Shown: one piece after another, positions 7,168 to 15,798 of the stretch
How the letters are laid out: every line of letters begins with the position of its first letter
How positions within the stretch are numbered: position 1 is the first letter of the stretch
Assembly: GCA_965213735.1 (NCBI GenBank)
Contig: CBDCAB010000006.1
Coordinates: forward strand, 1,550,001 to 1,614,000
DNA length: 64,000 nt
Reading direction: 5' to 3'
Origin: CALDTK01 sp965213735
Lineage (GTDB): Bacteria; Bacteroidota; Bacteroidia; Chitinophagales; Saprospiraceae
The notes under the pieces: model-generated
Seen by the model: only the letters and a program-made list of their open reading frames with translations
Databases searched by the model: none
What the model was told of the DNA's origin: nothing
Made by a program: the position numbers and the translations under genes

Positions 7168-9015
7168 TTAGTCGGCTAGCGCGGTTTGGTGCTGCTCGCG
7201 GAGTTGCTCCGGCATGCGCCGAGGAAGCTCTACCACCAGGCGTGCCCCAGTGTTATAAGTAGGATCCACATATATTCGACCGCCGTGCGCCTCAATGTAC
7301 TCGCGACAGATAGCCAGACCTAAGCCCGTACCCTTCGTCTTGTCATTGGCAGCGCGGGCGTACTTCTCAAAAATGCGTTCGCGGTCTGCCACGGCTATGC
7401 CAGTCCCCTCATCCGAGACCGATAGCTGCACACCACCAGCTACAGGTCGAATGGTGGTGGTGATGGTGCTCTCAAAAGGTGCGTAGCGAATAGAATTAGA
7501 GAGCAAGTTGCTGATCACCCAGCTGAGTCGCTCCATATCACCTTCAATAATGGGCAAATCGGAGCTTGTGATGAGCGACAGCTTGATCGACTTGTTGCGG
7601 GCGTGGGTGATGAGTCGTTCGCGGGCACGATCATAGACTGATGGCAATTCGAGTTGTTGCAGCTGAAGGGTTGTTTCTCCTGCTTCGTTTTGCGAAAGCC
7701 GCAACACCTCGTTGATCATGCGGAGCAGGCGTTGATTATTTGATTTGATCGTTTGGGTGAGCTCGAGCTGGTCTTCATCAAGCTCGCCGAGTCGTGTGTC
7801 TTCGAGCAGGTTAACGCTCATTTTAATTGCAGCGATGGGCGTTTTCATTTCGTGGCTGAGCGTTGCGAGAAAGTCTGTTTGGCGAGTGGTTTTCTCCTCA
7901 TAATCGGTTACGTCTGAAAGCAGGATGATGTAGCCTTCGCCTTCATTAGTCAATCCACTAGCTTCTTCACGTGAAAGGCGCACCACGCGCTCCTGGAGGA
8001 AGTAGGTTTTGTTTTGAGAGTCTGTATAGCTAATCGGCTCTATGGCGGAGCGAAGGCCCAAGGCGATCGGCTGAAACAAGGCTGAGACTCGTGGATTGGT
8101 CAGAGCTAAGTCGGGCATATACTGCCCCATCACCTCTTGGGCATCTACGCCGAGATAGTTGGCCATTGGTGTGTTGATGAACACGATGCGCCGCTCGGTA
8201 TCCATACCAAGGATAAAATCATCGAGGTGGTCGACGAGCGTCTCTAGGCGATTGCGCGAGGTGATAAGCTCATTGACATTTTGAGCTGAGTAGCTTTCGA
8301 GTTGGCTGGCCATTTCATTGAAGCTGAGGGCCAGCTGCCCAAATTCATCGCGCCTATCAACGCGGAGCCGGGTACTAAAGTCGCCTTCTGCGATGGAGGA
8401 GATGCTTTTTGCAAACTTCTTTATTGGAGCAGTGACATAGTTGGGCAGCCACATCAGCACCAGCACTGCGAACAGAGCACATACTCCACCGAGAAAGATC
8501 ATCTGGCGCCGCGCCCGCTCAGTGAGTGCTGTGGTTCCGGCGAAGGAGGTAGACAGTTTTTGTTGAGCCTCCCGCTCGAGGCGAGATACTGCCATTTGAC
8601 TCGAACTGACCGCGCTCAGCAGCTGAAGCTTTTCGGCCGTTCTGTTATCGGGTTCTGCACCTTGAAAATCAGCGGTAAATTGCTCGACCTGTAGAATCCA
8701 ACGTTGGATGTTTCTCAGCCGCTCTGTAGTCTCATCTTCCGGAAACTCCCCTTCGGTTAGCGCCAGTGAAGCCTGATGCACATTCGTAAGGTCTTCTAGT
8801 AATTCCGGTTCGTCATCTGCTTCCACGCCGATGAGCAATCCATCGAGATGGTTGTCGAGCTCTTGGAGGTCACGCAGGTGCGCCAGGTGCTGTGTAAAAG
8901 CTTCAACGTTATCGATCTCGATGCGGCTGAGGTAATAATTTGCTAATACGCCAAGCAGCACGATGACGGTAAGCAGGAAGGCAATTCCCAGCGCAATTCG
9001 AGCCTTAATCGTCAT
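7168..9015 (-). CDS. Membrane sensor histidine kinase (HAMP-PAS-HisKA-HATPase)
   Basis: A 615-residue sensor kinase. Order: membrane segment ~7-28, extracytoplasmic helical sensor ~29-168 rich in Glu and Leu, membrane segment ~170-192, HAMP ~193-245, PAS ~255-365 (DHLDDFILGMDTERRIVFIN), dimerisation/phosphoacceptor domain with His388 in LATLSHEMKTPIAAIK, and an ATPase domain with N box (NLLSNSIRYAP), G1 (VSDEGTGIA) and G2 (KGTGLGLAICREYIEAHGG). The SHEMKTPI form and PAS placement resemble KinB-type kinases. No response regulator is adjacent; the nearest, at 10332-11708, is a plausible partner on the same strand, with an ECF sigma gene between. The signal is unknown. Confidence 0.93.
   Translation of the reverse strand: MTIKARIALGIAFLLTVIVLLGVLANYYLSRIEIDNVEAFTQHLAHLRDLQELDNHLDGLLIGVEADDEPELLEDLTNVHQASLALTEGEFPEDETTERLRNIQRWILQVEQFTADFQGAEPDNRTAEKLQLLSAVSSSQMAVSRLEREAQQKLSTSFAGTTALTERARRQMIFLGGVCALFAVLVLMWLPNYVTAPIKKFAKSISSIAEGDFSTRLRVDRRDEFGQLALSFNEMASQLESYSAQNVNELITSRNRLETLVDHLDDFILGMDTERRIVFINTPMANYLGVDAQEVMGQYMPDLALTNPRVSALFQPIALGLRSAIEPISYTDSQNKTYFLQERVVRLSREEASGLTNEGEGYIILLSDVTDYEEKTTRQTDFLATLSHEMKTPIAAIKMSVNLLEDTRLGELDEDQLELTQTIKSNNQRLLRMINEVLRLSQNEAGETTLQLQQLELPSVYDRARERLITHARNKSIKLSLITSSDLPIIEGDMERLSWVISNLLSNSIRYAPFESTITTTIRPVAGGVQLSVSDEGTGIAVADRERIFEKYARAANDKTKGTGLGLAICREYIEAHGGRIYVDPTYNTGARLVVELPRRMPEQLREQHQTALAD
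7687..7699 (-). repeat. GCTTTCGCAAAAC, one-base-deleted copy of the iterated motif
   Basis: On the minus strand the sequence is GCTTTCGC-AAAAC, i.e. the 14-mer lacking one base. It lies within the sensor-kinase gene. Confidence 0.4.
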
Positions 9016-9035
9016 CTCTACCTAGCATTTTGCAT

Positions 9036-9068
9036 AAAAAAAGCCCGCCGATGCAATCACCGGCGGGC
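9036..9068 (-). terminator. Rho-independent terminator
   Basis: On the minus strand, an 8-bp perfect stem GCCCGCCG / CGGCGGGC with a 10-base loop is followed by T7. It lies 278 bases after the sigma-factor gene and 20 bases before the sensor-kinase ATG, so it should end the sigma-factor transcript. The interval 9069-9346 has no open frame longer than nine codons on the minus strand; it may be a long 3' UTR or a small RNA. I see short CCAGAAG and AAACCCGCTTT repeats there but nothing I can name. Confidence 0.85.
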
Positions 9069-9346
9069 GTCAAGATGGACTAAAAGTTTCAAAAATTCAG
9101 GTCAAAGCGGGTTTAGGTAGTGGTCCATCACTTAGGGTGTCTGTCACTACTGGATGTTCTTGATCAGCATTGCTGCTGACGCGGCAGTCTTAGGGGGTGA
9201 CTGGGATTGGCCGCATTTGGTTTTCTGAGGTTTCAAGTACTTCTGGCTTTTCACCTGAACATCAACACTTCTGGGAGATCTGGAAAAGCGGGTTTAAAAA
9301 TTCTGGAAAGCTTCTGGAATGATGGCCCGAGAGTATTTGACTCGGC

Positions 9347-9937
9347 CTAGTTCGTTTCGAGCGTGGCTAATGCCTGCTTGTTTACTGCGTAACGATCTTC
9401 AATGAGTGAGCGCATTTTGCGACGTGCAAAGAAGATACGGCTTTTGACGGTACCGATGGGGATGCACATTGCTTCGGCAATCTCATCGTACTGGTAGCCT
9501 TCATAAAACATCCGGAAAGGAGTGCTGTAAGAGGTACCTATTTCTTCGAGGATTTCCTCGAGATCATCGAACTGAAGGTCTTTGAGGCCATCGTTGTAGC
9601 TCGGGTTGATGTCGAGTGAGTAAGCGTGATTATCGATTGGCTCTTGGTAGATGTTGCGGCGCTTCTTCTTGCGGTAACCGTTGATGAAGGTGTTGCGCAT
9701 GATAGTTGCTGCCCATGCTTTAAAATTGGTTCCTACCTGGTACTTCTCGCGGTTGCGGTAAGCACGCATGGCAGTCTCTTGCACCAGATCTTCGGCGTCC
9801 TCGCGACGCTTACTAAGGTTGAGTGCGAAGGCGAAGAGGTAGCGATGGTAGCGGTTGAAGAGCTCTGTGAAGTCAGTATCGTTTAAGGATGCTGGGGTAG
9901 GAAGAGTGGATTGGTTGGAGGAGTAAGTAGCAGTCAT
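9347..9937 (-). CDS. ECF-type RNA polymerase sigma factor
   Basis: A 196-residue sigma-70-family factor. Region 2 covers ~25-95 (ELFNRYHRYLFAFALNLSKR and DAEDLVQETAMRAY, with FKAWAATIMRNTFINGYRKK as 2.4). Region 4 covers ~130-185 with the helix-turn-helix YDEIAEAMCIPIGTVKSRIF. There is no C-terminal extension or adjacent anti-sigma gene. This compact form is common in Bacteroidota, where it often acts in stress or envelope responses (inference). A possible 27-codon membrane peptide gene lies 42 bases upstream on the same strand. A strong terminator follows downstream at 9036-9068. Confidence 0.92.
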   Translation of the reverse strand: MTATYSSNQSTLPTPASLNDTDFTELFNRYHRYLFAFALNLSKRREDAEDLVQETAMRAYRNREKYQVGTNFKAWAATIMRNTFINGYRKKKRRNIYQEPIDNHAYSLDINPSYNDGLKDLQFDDLEEILEEIGTSYSTPFRMFYEGYQYDEIAEAMCIPIGTVKSRIFFARRKMRSLIEDRYAVNKQALATLETN

Positions 9938-9979
9938 GTTGTAAATTAAGGTTGAGGGGAACTGAGAGGTTTGCTGTGC

Positions 9980-10063
9980 TTAGTTAGCTTCCTGCATGTC
10001 GACAATGGCGACGTAGAGGAAGTAGCTAATGAGGGCAAGAAGTGCGGCAAAAATGATTGTCAT
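9980..10063 (-). CDS. Possible 27-residue single-pass membrane peptide
   Basis: A short frame from ATG 10063 to TAA 9980 encodes a peptide that is almost entirely one hydrophobic helix: it begins MTIIFAALLALISYFLYVA and ends IVDMQEAN. The polar charged end and length suit a small inner-membrane protein. It lies directly upstream of the ECF sigma gene on the same strand. Support is limited to composition and context; there is no recognisable Shine-Dalgarno site, and conservation cannot be checked here. Confidence 0.4.
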   Translation of the reverse strand: MTIIFAALLALISYFLYVAIVDMQEAN

Positions 10064-10278
10064 CGCTCACTGTCTTTTGGTGGGAACCAGCGCAATTGCT
10101 GGTATGCCAATACATGTGCAAACGGGGGTCCAGTGCGTGCCGAAAACCTAATGCTTCGTATAAATCCCTGATGCTCAGCATCTTACCCTATCACATATTA
10201 TTTTTTACCATGCCAAACTTCTTTCCTCACCTTTCCATAATGAAAAACTACTATCGATCTGGTAACCGGAATGGAAAA

Positions 10279-10306
10279 GGGGGCTGGGGGCTGGGGGCTG
10301 GGGGCT
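10279..10306 (-). repeat. Heptanucleotide tandem repeat (AGCCCCC x4)
   Basis: Four perfect contiguous copies of the 7-mer GGGGGCT (AGCCCCC on the minus strand), followed by a degenerate continuation to about 10326. It lies in the 268-base gap before the sigma-54 regulator's 3' end. The same heptad family (AGCNCCY) occurs at 46595-46615 and 63894-63928. G-runs could form a quadruplex. Confidence 0.75.
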
Positions 10307-10331
10307 GGGTTGCTGGGGGCCAGCCCATCCC

Positions 10332-11708
10332 TCACTTATACCTATCCTTCAACTTGTACTCTTCCAACTTGCGGTAGAGGGTGGTGAGCCCGATGCCGAG
10401 TAATTCAGCTGAGCGACTCTTGTTGCCGCCAGTCATAGTCATTACACGATCGATGTGGAGGCGCTCAACGTCAGCAATAGCGACGGCAGGCAAATCCTCG
10501 AGCGTCTGATCCTTGCGCCGATCAAGACTTAAACCCGCAGTAAAATCAAAGGGCAAATCCGCAGCCGACAGCCGCTCCCCATTCGCTAGGATGAGCGTGC
10601 GCTCAATGAAATTTCGAAGTTCGCGCACATTGCCCTTCCACTCCTTGCGCAACAACGCCTGCTCAAAAGAGCGATCCATCCCAATCACCTTCCGATTAAC
10701 AGTCGGGGCCAAAGTCTCGATGAAGTAGTTGGCCAGCACGGTAATGTCCTCAGCCCGCTCGTTGAGACTCGGCAGATTGACTGCAAACGTCGAGAGGCGG
10801 TAGTAAAGGTCTAAGCGAAAGTTGCCCGCTTCTGATTCGGCAACCAAGTCTCGATTTGTAGCAGCAATAAGGCGCACATCTACCCTCACTTCTTGCGTTG
10901 TGCCTACCCGCATGAAGGTGCCGTTTTCGAGTACGCGCAATAACTTGGCTTGCAGCGCCACGTCCATCTCACCGAGTTCGTCGAGAAAGATGGTGCCACC
11001 GTCAGCCTCTTCAAACAAGCCTTTCTTTGCCTTGACTGCACCTGTAAAGGCACCTGCAGCATGACCAAACATCTCGCTTTCGAGGAGTTCCTTGGAAAAG
11101 GCAGCACAGTTTATGGCTACGAATGGCTCACTCTTGCGCTTGCTGGCGTAGTGAATGGCATAGGCAAACACCTCTTTACCCGTGCCGGTAGGTCCGGTGA
11201 TGAGGACAGTAGTATCCGTACCAGCGACTTGTTTGGCGAGGTGCTTGGCCCGTTCGATAGCCTCGCTGCTGCCGATGATGCTATCAAAACCATAGCGTTC
11301 GGTGTTGGCTCGCTCGATGCTGCGCAACTTGAATTGAGCTTTGGCTTTTTCACTGGCGCGCTCCACGAGAGGTAGCACCCGGTTGTTGTCATCGCCTTTG
11401 AGGATGTAATCAAAGGCGCCATTCTTAACCGAGCGCACCCCATCGGCGATGTTGCCATTGGCCGTTAGCTGGATGATTTCCATCGCAGGCACGCGCTCCT
11501 TCATTTGCCGCGTGAGGTCTACCCCATCCGCATCAGGCAGGCGCACGTCGCAAATGCACACATGATACTGCCCACTCGCCGCCTTTTGCAGCCCCTCTTT
11601 GCCTGTAGCAGCGGTGTCTACAGTGTAGCCTTCGAGTTTGAGGATACGTTTGAGCAGCAGACGAATATCATCTTCATCATCAACAATGAGCAGTCGGGCA
11701 GCAGGCAT
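10332..11708 (-). CDS. Sigma-54-dependent response regulator (NtrC/AtoC type)
   Basis: A 458-residue activator of sigma-54 promoters. Receiver domain ~1-120 with the acidic pair DDEDD near the start, phosphoacceptor Asp54 in CDVRLPDADG, and Lys104. AAA+ domain ~140-375 with Walker A GPTGTGKE, the sigma-54 contact loop GAFTGA at ~219-224, and Walker B GGTIFLDELGEM. C-terminal Fis-type helix-turn-helix at ~415-455 (GGNKSRSAELLGIGLTTLYR). No kinase is adjacent; the sensor kinase at 7168-9015 is the nearest candidate. It is divergent from the B12 riboswitch operon. Confidence 0.95.
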   Translation of the reverse strand: MPAARLLIVDDEDDIRLLLKRILKLEGYTVDTAATGKEGLQKAASGQYHVCICDVRLPDADGVDLTRQMKERVPAMEIIQLTANGNIADGVRSVKNGAFDYILKGDDNNRVLPLVERASEKAKAQFKLRSIERANTERYGFDSIIGSSEAIERAKHLAKQVAGTDTTVLITGPTGTGKEVFAYAIHYASKRKSEPFVAINCAAFSKELLESEMFGHAAGAFTGAVKAKKGLFEEADGGTIFLDELGEMDVALQAKLLRVLENGTFMRVGTTQEVRVDVRLIAATNRDLVAESEAGNFRLDLYYRLSTFAVNLPSLNERAEDITVLANYFIETLAPTVNRKVIGMDRSFEQALLRKEWKGNVRELRNFIERTLILANGERLSAADLPFDFTAGLSLDRRKDQTLEDLPAVAIADVERLHIDRVMTMTGGNKSRSAELLGIGLTTLYRKLEEYKLKDRYK

Positions 11709-11786
11709 GTGTAAGTTCAGAGCTAAGGTGTCGGCAGCAAAGGTTTTGCCGGGGCCAAGCTACTACTTGCGAACGGGTCGGCTGTG

Positions 11787-11794
11787 TACCTTTG
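11787..11794 (+). promoter_or_regulatory. -7 promoter element of the B12 operon (TACCTTTG)
   Basis: Perfect TAnnTTTG, with a TTG 17 bases upstream at 11767-11769 that could serve as the -33 element. The riboswitch begins within about ten bases, which fits a start site just downstream of the element. Confidence 0.6.
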
Positions 11795-11799
11795 CGGCC

Positions 11800-11975
11800 G
11801 TTGTTTGGTAACGGTAAGGCCGCTGGTCGAGCCGTTTGAAAAGGGAATCTCGTGCAAATCGAGAACTGTACCCGCAGCTGTAAGTCTTACTAACTGAGGT
11901 GCCTACACAGCCACTACTGCATCAGGTGGGAAGGCAGACACCACACCAGGAGACGAGTCAGAAGACCTGCCCAAC
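11800..11975 (+). ncRNA. Cobalamin riboswitch
   Basis: The leader shows the conserved cobalamin-riboswitch core in order: AAAAGGGAATC, then TGCAAATCGAGAACTGTACC, CGCAGCTGTAAG, the B12-box region GCCACT..., GGTGGGAAGGC, and the late element GACGAGTCAGAAGACCTGCC. These sit between a -7 promoter element and the BtuB-like gene about 110 bases downstream. Known riboswitches of this class repress B12 transport genes when adenosylcobalamin is abundant. The ends are approximate. I see no clear U-run terminator, so control may act on translation initiation (inference). Confidence 0.93.
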
Positions 11976-12056
11976 AAGCATAACTCATCCACCTCCGGGT
12001 CTAGAGGTGCAGGGCGTAGATGTTGATCCACGGCTCGCCTGTGGGTTGATATTTCG

Positions 12057-12070
12057 GCTTGCGCCAAAAC
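12057..12070 (+). repeat. GCTTGCGCCAAAAC, one-mismatch copy of the iterated motif
   Basis: Differs from GCTTTCGCCAAAAC at one position. It is unusual in lying in untranslated leader, between the riboswitch and the BtuB-like start codon. Confidence 0.5.
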
Positions 12071-12083
12071 TGGCCACCCCCAT

Positions 12084-13874
12084 TTGCCGATCGTGCGCCC
12101 ACTGCATTGCCTTCTCCCGCTCCTAGCTGCCTGTCGCATTGCGGCGCAGGTAAACAGTGCGGACTTAGCAGCTGATAGCCTCGTACTACAAACGGTCTTA
12201 GTCCAAGCCCAAGCAGCCCCCCAAGCAGCCTTTGCCGCAGCTCGGGCAGAGGCCATCGGTCCTATTGCTGCCAGCGAGCGCTCCTTATCGGCTTTAGCGG
12301 GAGTGGCCTTTCGGCAAAACGGCTCAGGCGGAATCACCACCCTGCGGACCCAAGGCGTAAGTAGCTCGCGCACGGGACTGCTGTGGCTAGGTCTCGATGT
12401 CGCTGATCCCCAACTCGGAGCTGGCGATATCGGTCAACTGCAACCATTTCTCAACACCATTACCATTGCGAGCACTACAGCCTCGCCTGCTGTCACCGCC
12501 AACCCGGCCTCCCTTCAGCTGCACCCGCCACAACTCGAGACAACTCCCTTGCAAGTAGCACTTGCTTATGCTCAGGGAGGTGAAGCCACCGCAGCGGCCT
12601 CAGTCGCAACAGCCAAATCAGCCACTCGCGTACTACTCCAACACGATCGCTTTCGCTTTGCACACAGCGATGGCGACCGCGTGCTAGCAGATGCGCGTGG
12701 TGCACAAAGACTTAGCATCGGCGCCACAAATGCAAGTCAGCTCCCGCATCTTTTCGGAGCTAAAGCGCAAGTGCACAGCTACCTGTCACATACAGATAGA
12801 GTATTGCCGCGAAACAGTTTTGATGCACTCGCAGCAGCTACCCTCAGCAGTACAGCAGCACGCGCTATTGTCAACCTTACCCGCGGCACGCATAGCTTCC
12901 AAGCAGGTGCACTTGCCAATAGCAGTGATTACGAAGACGTCGATCGCGACATCTCTTCGCAAGGTCGTACGCTGCAAGGGCTGCTCACGGCTAGCGGCAA
13001 AGCCCTGTCCTCACACGCACTCACCTACAGGCTAGAAACTCGTGTCGTCGACTCGCGCCATACTGCCTATAGTAAGACTGCACAGTATCTGCGATTGGCT
13101 GGACAGCTCGACTACCACCACCCCCTCGACCAGAGGCATACGCTGGCACTTCATGCTGGGGCACTCTCCCAAACAGGCCAAGGACTGCTCCCGCATGGCA
13201 GCCTCATCCTAACAGGTGAGCACAAGCTGCACCACTACCAAATCGGATTGCGCAGACTTGCCAGGTTTCCCCTGCTCGATGACCTGTTTTGGGCTCAAGG
13301 AGGAGATGTAGTTCTTGGCGCTGAGACAGGCTGGGCCCTCGAAGCTTCGACCGAGCAGCAGCTTGGCGAGGGAGCAAGTGTAGAATTGACCGGCTACGCA
13401 CGCCAATTGCGCGACTATATCCTTTGGCTGCCAGGCATCCCGTTTTGGAGTCCTAGCAATGCTGGTACTGTCAACAGTGCAGGCGCAACACTTAGCACAC
13501 ACTACCAGCAAAGCTTGGCGGGCCTGCAACTTCATGCTCACGCCAATTTGGGTTTTGCGCAAGCGTACGCCCGCGACCTCCACACAGCCTTACCCTTCAA
13601 CCCAACGTGGCTACACCGCGCAGAACTTCTCTTGCAGTACAAGCGCTTGTCGATGGGCGCCCAACAAAGCTTCACCGGCCGCCAACTCACGGGTTTTGAC
13701 GAAAGTCTACAAATGCCCGCCTACTGGACGCACGACCTCAGCCTTGGCTACCAATGTCACCAACTGCTGATCACGGTTACCGCCGAAAATCTGTTCAACA
13801 CCCCCATCCCCAACGCCGACCTCTACCCTACTCCACTGCGGCGGCTCGGCCTTCAACTCACCTACACCCGATGA
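12084..13874 (+). CDS. TonB-dependent outer-membrane receptor, BtuB-like (cobalamin)
   Basis: A 596-residue TonB receptor placed directly under a cobalamin riboswitch, so corrinoid import across the outer membrane is the likely role. It has a short signal peptide (LLPLLAACRIAAQ), a plug domain at ~35-130 in a divergent form (GGITTLRTQGVSSSRTGLLW, GDIGQLQPFLNTITI), and a barrel ending with an aromatic-poor last strand LGLQLTYTR. There is no carboxypeptidase-regulatory-like N-terminal extension, unlike most Bacteroidota receptors, and the usual plug phrase for a plugged loop is degenerate. Start is TTG 12084 or GTG 12093; no ATG is available. Its stop overlaps the next start (ATGA). Confidence 0.85.
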   Translation: MPIVRPLHCLLPLLAACRIAAQVNSADLAADSLVLQTVLVQAQAAPQAAFAAARAEAIGPIAASERSLSALAGVAFRQNGSGGITTLRTQGVSSSRTGLLWLGLDVADPQLGAGDIGQLQPFLNTITIASTTASPAVTANPASLQLHPPQLETTPLQVALAYAQGGEATAAASVATAKSATRVLLQHDRFRFAHSDGDRVLADARGAQRLSIGATNASQLPHLFGAKAQVHSYLSHTDRVLPRNSFDALAAATLSSTAARAIVNLTRGTHSFQAGALANSSDYEDVDRDISSQGRTLQGLLTASGKALSSHALTYRLETRVVDSRHTAYSKTAQYLRLAGQLDYHHPLDQRHTLALHAGALSQTGQGLLPHGSLILTGEHKLHHYQIGLRRLARFPLLDDLFWAQGGDVVLGAETGWALEASTEQQLGEGASVELTGYARQLRDYILWLPGIPFWSPSNAGTVNSAGATLSTHYQQSLAGLQLHAHANLGFAQAYARDLHTALPFNPTWLHRAELLLQYKRLSMGAQQSFTGRQLTGFDESLQMPAYWTHDLSLGYQCHQLLITVTAENLFNTPIPNADLYPTPLRRLGLQLTYTR

Positions 13875-14842
13875 GAAAATTACTACTCTTCCCCCTCCTC
13901 CTGATTTTGGCGACTGCAGCTAGCGCACAGCCAGACAGAATTGCTGATTTTGAGGACTTTCAGCTGCCTCTCGACACCTTTTTGCGTGCAGATGCGACAC
14001 ATCTCGATACCACATTCGAAAGTAATCGGGTCCTGATTCCAAGCCAGTACGATACGAGTTTTGGCGGCTTCTGGTCGGGTGGTTTTGCAATTAGCACCTC
14101 TCGCAATGACAGCGTCGGCAACTTTACCAATCTCTACGGAGTGGTAGCCGGTGAGGGGGCCCTGAATAGCGATACATACCTGGTCGGCCAGCAAGACAGC
14201 TACCTGCTCTTTGATAGTTTGTCAGTGCCTACTAGCCTATATTATACGTTACCAACCTATACCGCTCAAGTATTGCGCGACGGATCTGCGTTTAGCAGGC
14301 CCTTTGGTGTAGACAGCACTGGCCAAGCTGGTGTTCCCGATTCACTCGTGCTGCAAGTGCGGGGATACTACGAGCATGACCTCCTGCTGCAGCGAGATAT
14401 TTTTCTCGCTGACTTTAGAGGGAGCGACGACGATGATTATATTTTAGACGAGTGGCGACGAGAAGAATTCTTTACAATTCTCTTGGATAGCCTCCACTTC
14501 ACGCTAGTAAGTAGCGACCAGAACATGTTTGGAAATAATACCCCAGACTTTTTTGCGCTTGATCACATAGAGCTAGCACAACTAATTATATCCACCCGCG
14601 AGGAGGTGCAGGTAACAAAGGTTGATGCCTATCCCAATCCTAGCGCTGAGCTGGTGCGGCTGGGTGACGGAGCTGTCGCTGTGCAGCTGCAACTGCTCGA
14701 TCAGCTAGGGCGACCTGTGCGTGAAGTGGCAGCCTATCAACTGGGGCAGCCTTTGCCTGTACATACGCTCGCAAGTGGTTTGTATACGGCCGTGATGAGG
14801 GCGCCAGATGCCACGTACATCAGCCAATTCGTAGTCAAATGA
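13871..14842 (+). CDS. DUF4465 surface protein with T9SS type A sorting domain (B12 operon)
   Basis: A 323-residue secreted protein. ATG 13871 overlaps the preceding stop and starts a good signal peptide (LLLFPLLLILATAASAQ). Residues ~20-235 match the DUF4465 pattern: IADFEDFQLPLDTFL, the FGGFWSGGFAISTSRNDS segment and FFALDHIEL. The last ~75 residues are a T9SS type A domain (VDAYPNPSAELVRLGDG ... LASGLYTAVM ... ISQFVVK). DUF4465 proteins recur in Bacteroidota cobalamin loci, where they are probably surface accessories to BtuB. A role in corrinoid capture is inferred from this and the operon. It is translationally coupled to both neighbours. Confidence 0.85.
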   Translation: MRKLLLFPLLLILATAASAQPDRIADFEDFQLPLDTFLRADATHLDTTFESNRVLIPSQYDTSFGGFWSGGFAISTSRNDSVGNFTNLYGVVAGEGALNSDTYLVGQQDSYLLFDSLSVPTSLYYTLPTYTAQVLRDGSAFSRPFGVDSTGQAGVPDSLVLQVRGYYEHDLLLQRDIFLADFRGSDDDDYILDEWRREEFFTILLDSLHFTLVSSDQNMFGNNTPDFFALDHIELAQLIISTREEVQVTKVDAYPNPSAELVRLGDGAVAVQLQLLDQLGRPVREVAAYQLGQPLPVHTLASGLYTAVMRAPDATYISQFVVK

Positions 14843-15798
14843 GGTTGTTCTACAGCTTTCTTGCTTGTGTAGCCTCACTTGCTGTGCAGGCGCAATTCTC
14901 GCCAGATGGTGGCAAAGCAGGCAGTACAGCCTTGCATCGCGATTCGGTGATGTGGCAAGGATGGGCAGTGGCGGCTCAGTTCGAGATTGGCTGGATTGAT
15001 GTTGCTCAACCTGCTCTTGGCCGCCAAACTATGCCTGCCACTCAATCCGTGCTGGGAGTTGAAGATGGCATTGTTGCGTCGCTGGGCGATGGCGGCGTCG
15101 CTATTCTCGAATTCGACCCGCCACTCGCTGATGGGCCGGGGCCTGATTTTGCTGTTTTTGAAAATGGTTTTGCAGTTACGGATTCGAGCGGTTTTTACGA
15201 ATTAGCACAGGTGGCGGTGAGTTCGGACGGCAGGGACTTCCACGAATTTGCTAGCACTAGTCTCACTCCTGGGGCTGTTGCGAGCTTTGGCTTGTTGCAG
15301 CCTACGCTCATCGATGGCTTGGCCGGGAAGGTTAGCGCTCCTTACGGTGTGCCATTCGACTTAGCAGATTTGGCTCCCGATGCAGCTCTCAATCCGGAGC
15401 GCATACGGTTTGTGCGTATTACTGATGTCATTGGCACGCTCGATTCAGCTTTCGCCAAAACCGATAGTGAAGGCATTGCCATTGCTGATCCCTATCCTAC
15501 TCCTTTTCCAGCAGGCGGATTTGATTTGGATGCTGTTGGCGCCATTCATACGAGCGAAACAGTCGGTATAGTCGAAGCAGAGTATAGCTCGAATAAGCAT
15601 CTGAAAAATTCCCCTAAGCCCGTACTGCTCCTCTCCCGCGCCGAAGCAGCAAAACTCACGGCAGGAACAAAGACTCTATGGCGAAGTTTGCAGTCTTCGG
15701 CGCAAGCTGCTACTATACCTCACTGTGATGGCCTGTATATCCTGGAGACAGTAGATGCTGCTGAGGTGAATAAACGACTCGTTTATCTACAGCTATGA
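14839..15798 (+). CDS. Secreted B12-operon surface protein (BtuH-like)
   Basis: A 319-residue secreted protein with signal peptide MRLFYSFLACVASLAVQAQ. The body contains a conserved block found in Bacteroidota cobalamin-locus surface proteins: GVEDGIVASLGDGGVAILEF, then GPGPDFAVFENGF, the AQVAVSSDGRDFHEF strand, IRFVRITDVIG and FDLDAVGAIHT. This fold has been described as a beta-sandwich, and B. thetaiotaomicron BtuH from such a locus binds B12 on the surface; I match by pattern only. It ends without a clear lipobox or T9SS tail. It overlaps both neighbours by four bases. An exact 14-mer motif copy lies at 15448-15461. Confidence 0.65.
   Translation: MRLFYSFLACVASLAVQAQFSPDGGKAGSTALHRDSVMWQGWAVAAQFEIGWIDVAQPALGRQTMPATQSVLGVEDGIVASLGDGGVAILEFDPPLADGPGPDFAVFENGFAVTDSSGFYELAQVAVSSDGRDFHEFASTSLTPGAVASFGLLQPTLIDGLAGKVSAPYGVPFDLADLAPDAALNPERIRFVRITDVIGTLDSAFAKTDSEGIAIADPYPTPFPAGGFDLDAVGAIHTSETVGIVEAEYSSNKHLKNSPKPVLLLSRAEAAKLTAGTKTLWRSLQSSAQAATIPHCDGLYILETVDAAEVNKRLVYLQL
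15448..15461 (+). repeat. GCTTTCGCCAAAAC iterated motif, exact copy
   Basis: Exact copy, read in the gene as GCT TTC GCC AAA AC (AFAKT). Confidence 0.7.

Noticed and set aside
10279..10326. G-rich array as a rho-independent terminator
   Set aside because: No T-run follows on either strand; the 7-bp periodicity explains the sequence.
11903..12373. 156-codon minus-strand open frame across the riboswitch region
   Set aside because: It overlaps the cobalamin riboswitch and the BtuB-like start, and has low-complexity Ala/Arg composition typical of antisense shadows.
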